DNA from: JANSWY01 sp965228955
Lineage (GTDB): Bacteria > Bacteroidota > Bacteroidia > Cytophagales > Cyclobacteriaceae
Length of the DNA stretch: 64,000 bases
Direction: 5' to 3'
NCBI GenBank assembly: GCA_965228955.1
Contig: OZ245848.1
Coordinates: forward strand, 3,720,001 to 3,784,000
Made by a program: the position numbers and the translations under genes. Positions 52,546 through 60,340 of this stretch are shown here, piece by piece. Numbering within the stretch: position 1 is the stretch's first letter; each line of letters opens with the position of its first letter. The notes beneath the pieces were generated by a model. That model had not been told where the DNA came from. It searched no databases and saw nothing but the letters and a program-made list of their open reading frames with translations.

Positions 52546-54687
52546 TTAATTAGCTTTTGCTTTCTTTTCAGGTTTTGGAAGTAAAACTTTTCTTGATAAT
52601 CTGAATTTTCCAGTCTTTTTATCAATCTCAGTTAGTTTCACTTTGATTTCTTCTCCTTCTTCAAGTACGCCTTCCATCTTCTCGATTCTCTCCCACTTGA
52701 TCTCAGAGATATGTAATAAACCTTCTTTACCTGGCATGAATTCAATGAATGCACCAAATGGCATGATAGATTTTACTTTTCCATCATAAACTTCTCCAAC
52801 TTCAGGAGTTGCAGCGATTCCATTCACCCATTTCTGAGCAGCTTCCATTGATTCTTTATCAGCAGAGAATATATTCACCAATCCGTGATTCTCTACTTCC
52901 TCGATAACGATTGTAGCGCCAGTTTCCTTTTGGATTTCCTGAACAACCTTACCACCTGGTCCGATTACAGCTCCAATCATTTCTTTCTCAATCTTAATCT
53001 GAACAAGTCTTGGAGCATTTTCTTTAAGGTCATCTCTAGGTGCCTCAATGGTCTTAGCCATTTCTCCAAGAATGTGCAATCTTCCTTGTTTTGCTTGCTC
53101 AAGAGCTTCAGCTAAAACATCGTAAGAAAGTCCATCTACTTTGATATCCATCTGACAAGCAGTGATACCATCAACAGTACCTGTTACTTTGAAGTCCATA
53201 TCACCAAGGTGATCCTCGTCTCCAAGAATATCACTTAGGATAGCATATTTTCCAGACTCACTGTCGGAAATCATACCCATTGCAATACCAGAAACTGGTT
53301 TTTGAATCTGAATACCAGCATCCATCAATGCCAGAACTCCAGCACAAACAGTTGCCATTGAAGATGAACCGTTTGATTCAAGGATATCAGAAACAATTCT
53401 GATTGTATATGGATTGTCATCTACACTTGGAAGCATTGGCTTGATAGCTCTCATTGCTAAGTTACCGTGACCTACTTCTCTTCTTCCCGGACCTCTGTTT
53501 GGTCTCGCTTCTCCAGTAGAGAAACCAGGGAAGTTATAGTGAAGGATAAACTTGTTGTATCCAGAAATAGTAGCTCCATCAATCATCTGCTCATCAAGTT
53601 TAGTACCTAATGTTACAGTTGTTAATGATTGAGTTTCACCTCTTGTAAATACAGCAGACCCGTGAGCCGTTGGTAAGTATCCAACTTCAGACCAGATTGG
53701 TCTAACTTCAGTAAGATCTCTACCATCTAATCTTTTTCTGCTATCCAAAACGAAGTTTCTTACAGCTTCTTTCTGGATTTTTTTGAAATACTGGCTAAGT
53801 AAGAATGGATCCTTCTCATGATCCTCTCCTAAAGACTCAACATATTTATCAAAGATTTCTTTGAAGTTTTCACCTCTTACTTTCTTATTCGCATTTTGTT
53901 GAGCTGCTACTTTATAACAATCGTCATAAAGCTTAGTCTTCATATCTTCTTTTAACTCATCATCATGAGTTTCGTGAGAATATTCTCTTTTTTCAGTTTT
54001 CTCAACATCTTTGGCCAATTCTAACTGAGCCTCACACTGAGCTTTAATCGCCTCATGTGCGATCTTAAGTGCCTCAATCATTTCGTCCTCAGAAACCTCT
54101 TTACACTCACCTTCTACCATCATGATATTATCGATAGTAGCTGCAACGATCAGATCCATTTCTGCTTCGTCTTTTTGTGCAAGAGTTGGGTTAACGATGT
54201 ACTCACCGTTTAACTTAATCACTCTAACTTCAGAGATCGGTCCTCCAAATGGGATATCCGATACTGCAAGAGCAGAAGAAGCTGCTAATGCCGCCAATGA
54301 ATCTGGCATTACATTCTCGTCGTGAGAGATTAATGAGATCATCACCTGAGTGTCAGCGTGATAATCATCTGGAAATAGAGGTCTTAGTGCTCTATCAACC
54401 AGTCTACTGATCAAAATTTCGTGATCAGATAGTCTTCCTTCTCTTTTAAGGAAACCACCAGGAATTTTTCCTGCTGATGCAAATTTCTCTTGATAGTCTA
54501 CAGACAGAGGTAGGAAATCAACGCCATCCATAGCGTCTTGTTTAGATACTACAGTTGCGAGTAACATGGCATCTCCCATTCTAATCACCGCAGATCCATC
54601 CGCTTGCTTTGCCAGTTTTCCAGTCTCAATTGTTACTTCGCGTCCGTCCGTTAACTTAATAGTTTTGGTATAAACTTTTGGAATCAT
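52546..54687 (-). CDS. pnp: Polyribonucleotide nucleotidyltransferase (PNPase)
   Basis: 713 aa. Two RNase PH domains are visible (YTKTIKLTDGREVTIETGKL; KRLDGRDLTEVRPIWSEVGY with FSTGEARPNRGPGRREVGHG), then KH (ENAPRLVQIKIEKEMIGAVI, GPGGKVVQEIQ) and a C-terminal S1 domain (VYDGKVKSIMPFGAFIEFMP). PNPase degrades RNA 3'-5' with phosphate. It follows rpsO, the arrangement found in most bacteria, with a terminator at 54755 between them. Full length. Confidence 0.97.
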   Translation of the reverse strand: MIPKVYTKTIKLTDGREVTIETGKLAKQADGSAVIRMGDAMLLATVVSKQDAMDGVDFLPLSVDYQEKFASAGKIPGGFLKREGRLSDHEILISRLVDRALRPLFPDDYHADTQVMISLISHDENVMPDSLAALAASSALAVSDIPFGGPISEVRVIKLNGEYIVNPTLAQKDEAEMDLIVAATIDNIMMVEGECKEVSEDEMIEALKIAHEAIKAQCEAQLELAKDVEKTEKREYSHETHDDELKEDMKTKLYDDCYKVAAQQNANKKVRGENFKEIFDKYVESLGEDHEKDPFLLSQYFKKIQKEAVRNFVLDSRKRLDGRDLTEVRPIWSEVGYLPTAHGSAVFTRGETQSLTTVTLGTKLDEQMIDGATISGYNKFILHYNFPGFSTGEARPNRGPGRREVGHGNLAMRAIKPMLPSVDDNPYTIRIVSDILESNGSSSMATVCAGVLALMDAGIQIQKPVSGIAMGMISDSESGKYAILSDILGDEDHLGDMDFKVTGTVDGITACQMDIKVDGLSYDVLAEALEQAKQGRLHILGEMAKTIEAPRDDLKENAPRLVQIKIEKEMIGAVIGPGGKVVQEIQKETGATIVIEEVENHGLVNIFSADKESMEAAQKWVNGIAATPEVGEVYDGKVKSIMPFGAFIEFMPGKEGLLHISEIKWERIEKMEGVLEEGEEIKVKLTEIDKKTGKFRLSRKVLLPKPEKKAKAN

Positions 54688-54754
54688 AAATGTGTCTTAA
54701 ATACAATTGTTAAAATAAATAATTGTGCGTGAGGACAATTTGTGGAGCTTAAAC

Positions 54755-54787
54755 AAAAGAGGGAATCCAGACTGAATCCCCTCTTAT
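54755..54787 (-). terminator. Terminator after rpsO
   Basis: On the minus strand an AAGAGGGGATTC / GAATCCCTCTT-type stem with a short loop is followed by TTTT, directly past the rpsO stop. pnp may be partly read through. Confidence 0.75.
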
Positions 54788-54796
54788 AATAAATTC

Positions 54797-55072
54797 TTAC
54801 TTTCTTATCTTCAATTCCGCAATAATAGCTCGATATCTTTCGATCTCGTTTTTAGCTAGGTAATCTAATAATCTTCTTCTCTTACCTACAAGCTTCAAAA
54901 GACCTAGTCTAGTTGAGTGATCTTTTTTGTTGCTTTTCAAATGCTCGGTAAGGTGATTGATACGGTATGTGAAAAGTGCGATTTGCGACTCTGCAGAACC
55001 TGTATCATTTTTCGCCTTTACCCGACCATGATTTTCAAAGAGTTCTTGTTTCTTTTCTTTGGTTAAATACAT
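54797..55072 (-). CDS. rpsO: 30S ribosomal protein S15
   Basis: 91 aa. Typical S15 sequence: MYLTKEKKQELFENHGRVKA, NDTGSAESQIALFTYRINHL, TEHLKSNKKDHSTRLGLLKL, VGKRRRLLDYLAKNEIERYR. It binds 16S rRNA in the platform of the small subunit. A promoter TTTG-N19-TACCTTTG lies 45 bp before the start. Confidence 0.98.
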   Translation of the reverse strand: MYLTKEKKQELFENHGRVKAKNDTGSAESQIALFTYRINHLTEHLKSNKKDHSTRLGLLKLVGKRRRLLDYLAKNEIERYRAIIAELKIRK

Positions 55073-55116
55073 GCTTAGTATAAAGTTAAAATTACTTAAA
55101 GTATTAAATTAAAGCG

Positions 55117-55147
55117 CAAAGGTAGAAATATATACAGTAATACCAAA
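55117..55147 (-). promoter_or_regulatory. rpsO promoter, Bacteroidota consensus
   Basis: TTTG (55147-55144) and TACCTTTG (55124-55117) on the minus strand, exactly 19 bases apart. An ideal primary-sigma promoter. The -33 box lies just outside the stop region of the upstream LptF/LptG permease gene. Confidence 0.8.
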
Positions 55148-55153
55148 GAAACG

Positions 55154-57058
55154 TCATGCGCGTTTTTTCTGGAATCTTGTCTTTAGTTTATCAAACCAGA
55201 TCAGATAAATATCAACATCGAATAATCTGGCATCAATTCTGGCCTTATTTAGGAAGAATAGACCAATTGGGAATAGTACCATGTTGGAATACCAAACTGC
55301 ATACCTACCGTCCACAAAACCTTCTTTGGCCCATTTATGACTAGTTATTGTCATCACATAGTAACTGATAAAGAAGAATATTGATACGATTACAGGAACA
55401 CCCAATCCACCTCTCTTAATAATGGCACCCAATGGAGCTCCGATTAAAAACATTACCAGACAAGCAAATGACTGAGAGTATTTTTTATTCTTCTCTACAG
55501 TGAATTTGTAAACATTCTTCTGATAATTTCTCATTTTGGTCTTGGCGTTGGTATAGCCATTTTTGATATTTCTAGCTGTTGAAAGTGCGCTTGATAACAT
55601 TTGACTTTCGGCCCCAATTCGCTTTTCGAAGTAAGCATCCATTGTATCTTTTGTAAGAGAATACAGCGCTGTATCTAGTTTGATGAGTCTATCGCTTTTC
55701 ACCTTCGGTTTCGGCTCTGGCTTTGACTTTTTGTCAAGTGCGTAGTTTGTTTCTGTTGTGTCGATTAACTCATCTTTCGCACGATCAAGTTTATCCTTAG
55801 ACAATACAGGCTCATTACCTTGCTCAAACTTTCTTGGTAATTGTTGATCTTGTTTTTTCTTGATCTGTTGCCTTGCTTCAATTTCTTTTTGTCTTCTGGC
55901 GACAGCCTTCTTTTGTTCAATATCAACTTGCCTTTTTAGATCTCTTTTAGGTTTTACAGTGTCTTGTTGAGTATTTAGTTCCTCATATAAAGTTTCGAAC
56001 AGACTGAAAATGGATGCTTTAGAAACATTTACCGAATCTTTCTTACTTTCATCCTCCTTACCTTTTTCAAGCTCTTCCTGCTTCCTTTTTTCCTCAGCCT
56101 TCTTTTGATTCATTGCGCTTACGGAATCTCTAATCACCTTGAGCTCATCTTTTTGGTAATAATCGTGGTAACCCAATGTGGTGTAGTAGTTCTGTACCCT
56201 TGCCTGATGTACTTCTCTATTCAAGGAATCAATGTCTCTGGTCAACTCTTTGATGTTTTTCATCTGACGGTTGTTCTGAAACAACTCAGCATCAGTAGTT
56301 TTCATATCAAAACCAGCTAAACTGAAAATCATTTCCATCTTCTGGAATTCATTTCTCACAAACTGATTGAATTCCTTCTTACTTCTACGACCTTTTGGGA
56401 TTTCACTGTAATAATGGCCGTTGTAGAGTTCAAATTTCAGATACCTCTCATTTAAAATGGTGTACATGATACTTGAATCTGAAAGGATAACTCGATTGTT
56501 CCCTCTTTGTGACTTATCAGTGTGATCGTAGATAATCACATCTTTCAAAGTCTTATTATCGCTAAGTTTCTCTTTGACCTTGATACTATAACCTTCAATC
56601 CCATCATAGAACTGACCTTCACGAATGTCAAGTCCTGGCTTTTTCTTTTTGATATCAAACAATAATCTGTAGGCCTCAAGGTTAGCCGCTGGAACTACTG
56701 TGTTACTGAAATGGAACGCTCCAATAGATAGAAATATCACAAATATGAAAATTGGCCTTAGCGCTCTTAAAAGGGAAATTCCTGAACTCTTTATAGCGGT
56801 GAGCTCAAAATGCTCACCAAGGTTTCCAAACGTCATAAGGGAAGACAATAGTACTCCAAGCGGGAGTGCTACCGGAAGCATGTTGATGCTGAAGTAGAAT
56901 ATTAATTCGGCGAATACATTGAACCCTAGGTCCTTTCCGACAAAATCATCGAAATACTTAAGCATGTACTGAATCAGTAATATAAATGTTGATACTACTG
57001 TTGTCAGTACAAAAGGGCCAATAAATGATTTGAGAATAAGTTTATCTAATCGCTTCAT
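55154..57058 (-). CDS. LptF/LptG family permease with long periplasmic coiled-coil insert
   Basis: 634 aa, longer than the ~360 aa of E. coli LptF/LptG. Three N-terminal helices (FIGPFVLTTVVSTFILLIQY, LPVALPLGVLLSSLMTFGNL, RPIFIFVIFLSIGAFHF) and three near 530-620 bracket the beta-jellyroll periplasmic domain. Between about 265 and 480 an extra K/E/Q-rich segment (KKAEEKRKQEELEKGKEDES) resembling coiled coil is inserted. These permeases extract lipopolysaccharide from the inner membrane with LptB. A TAGATTTG box lies 42 bp upstream. Confidence 0.87.
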   Translation of the reverse strand: MKRLDKLILKSFIGPFVLTTVVSTFILLIQYMLKYFDDFVGKDLGFNVFAELIFYFSINMLPVALPLGVLLSSLMTFGNLGEHFELTAIKSSGISLLRALRPIFIFVIFLSIGAFHFSNTVVPAANLEAYRLLFDIKKKKPGLDIREGQFYDGIEGYSIKVKEKLSDNKTLKDVIIYDHTDKSQRGNNRVILSDSSIMYTILNERYLKFELYNGHYYSEIPKGRRSKKEFNQFVRNEFQKMEMIFSLAGFDMKTTDAELFQNNRQMKNIKELTRDIDSLNREVHQARVQNYYTTLGYHDYYQKDELKVIRDSVSAMNQKKAEEKRKQEELEKGKEDESKKDSVNVSKASIFSLFETLYEELNTQQDTVKPKRDLKRQVDIEQKKAVARRQKEIEARQQIKKKQDQQLPRKFEQGNEPVLSKDKLDRAKDELIDTTETNYALDKKSKPEPKPKVKSDRLIKLDTALYSLTKDTMDAYFEKRIGAESQMLSSALSTARNIKNGYTNAKTKMRNYQKNVYKFTVEKNKKYSQSFACLVMFLIGAPLGAIIKRGGLGVPVIVSIFFFISYYVMTITSHKWAKEGFVDGRYAVWYSNMVLFPIGLFFLNKARIDARLFDVDIYLIWFDKLKTRFQKKRA

Positions 57059-57099
57059 CCTTTAATATCTCATTCCACTGTATTTCTAGGAATGAAACG

Positions 57100-57107
57100 C
57101 AAATCTA
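57100..57107 (-). promoter_or_regulatory. -7 box for the LptF/LptG permease gene
   Basis: TAGATTTG on the minus strand fits TAnnTTTG, 42 bp before ATG 57058. No TTTG lies 19 bases upstream, though a TTG is present at about 23. Confidence 0.4.
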
Positions 57108-57122
57108 GGAAAACGGGTATGA

Positions 57123-57506
57123 TTAACCGCCAACAATTTCTTTTAAATCGTGAATTAAAGAATCCCAAAGCTCCTGGGCCTCCTCAACGTCCATATCTGA
57201 GTAATCTGTAATTCTCAAATAAACAGACTGAGTTAGTTCATTCATGTCAAGTTTAAATTCGACATGGTTTGGATCTTCTTCATCCCCGTTCAAGAATTCA
57301 AACTTTACAAAGCTGTTGATACGGCTTGCAGCCATTCTTGCCTTGTTCTCCTCCCCGTCCCACAGGAAAATAAACTCTTTATCTGCATTTATATTCACAT
57401 CATCAGCGAACCATTGCGCTAAACCGGAAGCAGTGTTTATATATGGGAAAAGCATCTTTTTGGAAGCTCTGAACTCGTATTCCCCATTGAAAGTCACCTT
57501 GCTCAT
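57123..57506 (-). CDS. START-like (SRPBCC) domain protein
   Basis: 127 aa, the size of one helix-grip domain with no signal peptide. It begins MSKVTFNGEYEFRASKKMLF, has INTASGLAQWFADDVNINAD in the ligand-pocket region and ends in a long C-terminal helix (EEAQELWDSLIHDLKEIVGG). The sequence resembles Aha1/START-like proteins annotated across Bacteroidota. Ligand unknown. Located 64 bp before the LptF/LptG permease gene on the same strand. Confidence 0.82.
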   Translation of the reverse strand: MSKVTFNGEYEFRASKKMLFPYINTASGLAQWFADDVNINADKEFIFLWDGEENKARMAASRINSFVKFEFLNGDEEDPNHVEFKLDMNELTQSVYLRITDYSDMDVEEAQELWDSLIHDLKEIVGG

Positions 57507-57661
57507 AACTAAAAAATCAAAATGTGGATAAACACTAATTGCAACAATATAGACTAAAAATAGAACTAATCAGTTACCGACGGATTAATTATTGTTTACT
57601 TGAAAATTGCCTATCAGTGTTTACGAACAAATAAAATTTAAAATATACTGCAGAAATATTG

Positions 57662-57690
57662 TTGCCTTTTCAACAATATTTATACATTTG
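57662..57690 (+). promoter_or_regulatory. tRNA-Met promoter
   Basis: TTG at 57662-57664 and TACATTTG at 57683-57690, 18 bases between them, fit the Bacteroidota promoter and lie 35 bp before the tRNA. The palindrome ATTGTTG / CAACAAT (57659-57678) overlaps the spacer. Confidence 0.65.
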
Positions 57691-57725
57691 CACTCCCAAT
57701 TTCGGAGGCCACTCTGAAACAATTC

Positions 57726-57799
57726 GGCGAGGTAGCTCAGTTGGTTAGAGCGTCGGATTCATAACCCGGAGGTCACGGGTTCAACTCCCGTCCTCGCTA
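57726..57799 (+). tRNA. tRNA-Met (anticodon CAT)
   Basis: 74 nt. Acceptor GGCGAGG pairs with CCTCGCT (one G-U pair); D arm AGCTCAGTTGGTTAGAGC; the anticodon loop in GGATTCATAACCC holds CAT; the T arm is GGGTTCAACTCCC. The elongator form is likely, since it lacks the three consecutive G-C pairs of initiator anticodon stems; a tRNA-Ile2 with modified C34 is possible. CCA is not encoded. Confidence 0.95.
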
Positions 57800-57806
57800 C
57801 TATTTT

Positions 57807-57835
57807 GAAAGGCAGGTTTATCCTGCCTTTTTTAT
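57807..57835 (+). terminator. Terminator shared by tRNA-Met and the convergent unknown gene
   Basis: Stem AAAGGCAGG / CCTGCCTTT with loop TTTAT and a T run; A/T on both sides lets it act for the plus tRNA and for the minus gene ending at 57840. Confidence 0.85.
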
Positions 57836-57839
57836 TGTC

Positions 57840-58256
57840 TTAGGCAGAAGCCTTTAGTTTCTCAATTATCTCTTCCAGATCGGTTTCTATAGTCTTAGTG
57901 TTGTTGATGAATTTACGCACCAACATATCATCTATTTCAAAAAAACTAACTACGTGTCTATAACGATTGAGCATGTTCAATAAATTACTTATCTCTACCT
58001 CAATATTTTTCGCAACCTTCGGTTTGAAAGGTTTTTTATCCATGTAGGCTATTACTGTTTCCAAGTCAGTATAGTACCCTTCAGTTATCATAATTCCCTC
58101 AGAAGTCCATTGTGCCGCTAACTTCTTGATAAAGGAGACCTTTCTTGGCTTTGGTCTGGAAGATGGTTTTGCTTCAACGTGATCTACATTGAAATATTCC
58201 ATAAGCTCATTGCATAACCCTACAACACTTTCTTCGTTGACTTTAATCTTACTCAT
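57840..58256 (-). CDS. Unknown 138-aa helical protein
   Basis: No family recognised. There is no membrane span or signal; most of the sequence looks helical (SVVGLCNELMEYFNVDHVEA, ISNLLNMLNRYRHVVSFFEI, TIETDLEEIIEKLKAS), with a short basic linker (KPSSRPKPRKVS). The ATG at 58256 is clear. It is a lone gene between tRNA-Met and the PadR unit. An ATTGA/TCAAT inverted repeat lies upstream. Confidence 0.65.
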   Translation of the reverse strand: MSKIKVNEESVVGLCNELMEYFNVDHVEAKPSSRPKPRKVSFIKKLAAQWTSEGIMITEGYYTDLETVIAYMDKKPFKPKVAKNIEVEISNLLNMLNRYRHVVSFFEIDDMLVRKFINNTKTIETDLEEIIEKLKASA

Positions 58257-58431
58257 TTACTATTCATGTGTATTAAATTGATTTCAATCGACACATGGAA
58301 TTCGCAATAAAATTATGCATCTACCTTGATTCAGCTTTTGCAGTGCTCATTTCATATGTTCTAAACATAATTTAAGAAAGTATTTGATTTTTCCACCCCA
58401 AAGCCAAAAAAATTCACAAAAAACGTTAAAT

Positions 58432-58483
58432 ACCTAAATTTCTTAGGTATAATATTTTTATACTTAAGAATCTTATGTATAAT
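58432..58483 (+). promoter_or_regulatory. Candidate PadR operator: palindrome and two direct repeats
   Basis: TACCTAA / TTAGGTA is a perfect 7-bp palindrome (arms 58432-58438 and 58444-58450) and TCTTA-n-GTATAAT occurs twice (58441-58453 and 58471-58483) with GG and TG variants. They lie just before the PadR start at 58490. PadR proteins commonly repress their own operon through such sites. Confidence 0.5.
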
Positions 58484-58489
58484 TGCCTT

Positions 58490-58828
58490 ATGTATTCAAA
58501 AGAATTAATGAAAGGTACACTCAAAACCATTGTTTTAAAGCTTCTAAAGGAGCATGAGAAGATGTATGGTTATGAAATTACCCAGAAAGTAAAAGAATTG
58601 ACTCAAGACAAAATTCAACTTACCGAGGGAGCCTTGTATCCCACATTGCACAAACTGGAATCGTTGGGTTATGTCTACACAGAGAAAAAAGAGTATAATG
58701 GAAGAACCCGTAAATACTATTTGCTAACAGAATCAGGACAAGCCGAAGCTACTGAAAAGATCAATGAGTTTGCGGAGTTTGTTTTGACTATGAAGTTTAT
58801 TTTCAATTCTAAACTAGCTGCGGAATGA
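58490..58828 (+). CDS. PadR family transcriptional regulator
   Basis: 112 aa from ATG 58490; the ATG at 58475 lies inside the second operator-like repeat and is less likely. The winged helix is plain: MKGTLKTIVLKLLKEHEKMY, GYEITQKVKELTQDKIQLTE, GALYPTLHKLESLGYVYTEK. The C-terminal part is a short dimerisation helix (KINEFAEFVLTMKFI). Its stop overlaps the first M23 peptidase gene by 4 bp (ATGA), so they are one operon. Confidence 0.92.
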   Translation: MYSKELMKGTLKTIVLKLLKEHEKMYGYEITQKVKELTQDKIQLTEGALYPTLHKLESLGYVYTEKKEYNGRTRKYYLLTESGQAEATEKINEFAEFVLTMKFIFNSKLAAE

Positions 58829-59538
58829 ATCAATTAAACCCCACTCAACTTGAGACGCTTAGAAACGATTTAAAAGCCCGAGGGCTCAGTTTATTTGTCC
58901 TGAAAGATGAATTATTAGATCATATCTGTTGTCTGATTGAATTAGAGATGGAAAAAGGAATTCCGTTTGATGAAGGACGACATATAGTATTTAAAAACTT
59001 CAATTCGGCAGAAATGCTCCGAAATCAGAAGAAAACTAAATGGATATACCAATCGAAGAAGGTGAAGAGAAAATTCAAATCAGTTCTTTCAGCTGCGGCA
59101 GTAATTATGCTTATGATGGTGGGAGGAGTTGAGGCACAGGAAACACCAAATGGACATCCAATAAAAGGTGAATGTGAGCTATCTTCCAAGTTTGGTTTCA
59201 AAAGAGATTCCATATACAAGGTCAGAAGAATGCACAATGGTGTCGATTTCAAAGCAGAAATTGGAACACCAGTAGTAGCAACTGCAGACGGAACTGTTTT
59301 AGAAGCTGTTTCCCACCCTGATGGATATGGAAACAAAATAATCATATCTCATTCGGAAGAATACAAAACACTTTTCGGCCACTTATCTGGTTTCAATGTG
59401 AAAACTGGCGATAAAGTTAGAAAAGGAGACATCATTGGTTATGTAGGTAGTTCAGGAAGGTCAAGTGCTCCTCATTTGCATTATGAAATATTGCAAGGAG
59501 ATAAAAAGATCAATCCAGAACTATTTATCTCAAAATAA
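58825..59538 (+). CDS. M23 metallopeptidase with cytoplasmic prefix domain (copy 1)
   Basis: 237 aa. Residues 1-80 form a cytosolic helical prefix containing LKDELLDHICCLIELEMEKG, a motif seen in Bacteroidota proteins paired with PadR regulators. A hydrophobic segment 86-105 (SVLSAAAVIMLMMVGGVEAQ) looks like a signal peptide or anchor. The M23 zinc domain follows, with H137 and D141 (MHNGVDFK) and the HxH pair H217/H219 (APHLHYEI). These peptidases cut peptidoglycan crosslinks or similar bonds. A paralogue follows 39 bp downstream. Confidence 0.87.
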   Translation: MNQLNPTQLETLRNDLKARGLSLFVLKDELLDHICCLIELEMEKGIPFDEGRHIVFKNFNSAEMLRNQKKTKWIYQSKKVKRKFKSVLSAAAVIMLMMVGGVEAQETPNGHPIKGECELSSKFGFKRDSIYKVRRMHNGVDFKAEIGTPVVATADGTVLEAVSHPDGYGNKIIISHSEEYKTLFGHLSGFNVKTGDKVRKGDIIGYVGSSGRSSAPHLHYEILQGDKKINPELFISK

Positions 59539-59577
59539 TTGAACTAAAGATATTTAACACTCAAAATAAATATTTAC

Positions 59578-60291
59578 ATGAAATCCCTAACGTCACAGGA
59601 TATTGAAATCCTTAAACAAGATCTCAAAGAAATGGGGCTAAATCTCCATGTATTGAAGGACGAAATATTGGATCATTTTTGTTGTCTAGTTGAAATGGAA
59701 ATGGAAAACGGCAAATCATTTACCGAATCAAGATTAATTGTTCTTAAAAGTTTTGATGAAAAGGAAGTGAACAATACACAGAAATCGACGCGACGAATTC
59801 ACAGATTTCAGTCACTTAAAAAGAAAATGAAAGCAATTTCATCTGTAGCTGCAGTATTAATGTTACTAATGGTTGCGGGTGCTGATGCACAAAATAAACC
59901 AGAAGGGTTTCCAATAAAAGGAGAAACCAAAGTGACTTCATCCTATGGTAAAAGAAAAGATCCTTTCCAGAAGAAAATGAGATTCCATAATGGCATTGAC
60001 CTGAAAGCAAAGGAAGGTACTCCTGTAGTAGCTACCGGTGATGGTAAAGTCATTGCTGTGGAGGAAAACCCTAAGGGATATGGCAAAAGAATTGTCATTC
60101 TTCATGGAGAAGGTTATCAGACAAGATATTGCCATTTATCTGCTTTCAAAGTAGAAGAAGGAGATGTTGTGAAAAAAGGTGAAGTAATTGGGCTTGTAGG
60201 AAACACTGGTTTATCTACTGCCCCGCACCTCCATTACGAAATCCTGAAAGACGGAGAAAATGTCGATCCTGCACTTTTGATGACAAAATAA
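59578..60291 (+). CDS. M23 metallopeptidase with cytoplasmic prefix domain (copy 2)
   Basis: 237 aa, the same length and domain order as its neighbour: prefix with LKDEILDHFCCLVEMEMENG, hydrophobic segment ISSVAAVLMLLMVAGADAQ, then the M23 domain with FHNGIDLK and APHLHYEI. The two copies have diverged throughout, so the tandem duplication is not recent. All zinc ligands are intact. It is part of the PadR operon. Confidence 0.87.
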   Translation: MKSLTSQDIEILKQDLKEMGLNLHVLKDEILDHFCCLVEMEMENGKSFTESRLIVLKSFDEKEVNNTQKSTRRIHRFQSLKKKMKAISSVAAVLMLLMVAGADAQNKPEGFPIKGETKVTSSYGKRKDPFQKKMRFHNGIDLKAKEGTPVVATGDGKVIAVEENPKGYGKRIVILHGEGYQTRYCHLSAFKVEEGDVVKKGEVIGLVGNTGLSTAPHLHYEILKDGENVDPALLMTK

Positions 60292-60305
60292 AAACTCATT
60301 TATTT

Positions 60306-60325
60306 TAGGGGCAACTCCGCCCCTA
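60306..60325 (+). terminator. Hairpin after the M23 pair
   Basis: AGGGGC / GCCCCT with loop AACTCC, between M23 copy 2 and lepB. The T tract after it is weak (ATTTA), so it may be an attenuator or a lepB leader hairpin. Confidence 0.5.
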
Positions 60326-60340
60326 TTTACTCAAAATATC

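Noticed and set aside
57720..57800. tRNA-Ile2 (CAU) instead of tRNA-Met
   Set aside because: Anticodon alone cannot separate them; the acceptor (G1-U72, A73) and lack of Ile2 identity features I can confirm leave Met as the default call.
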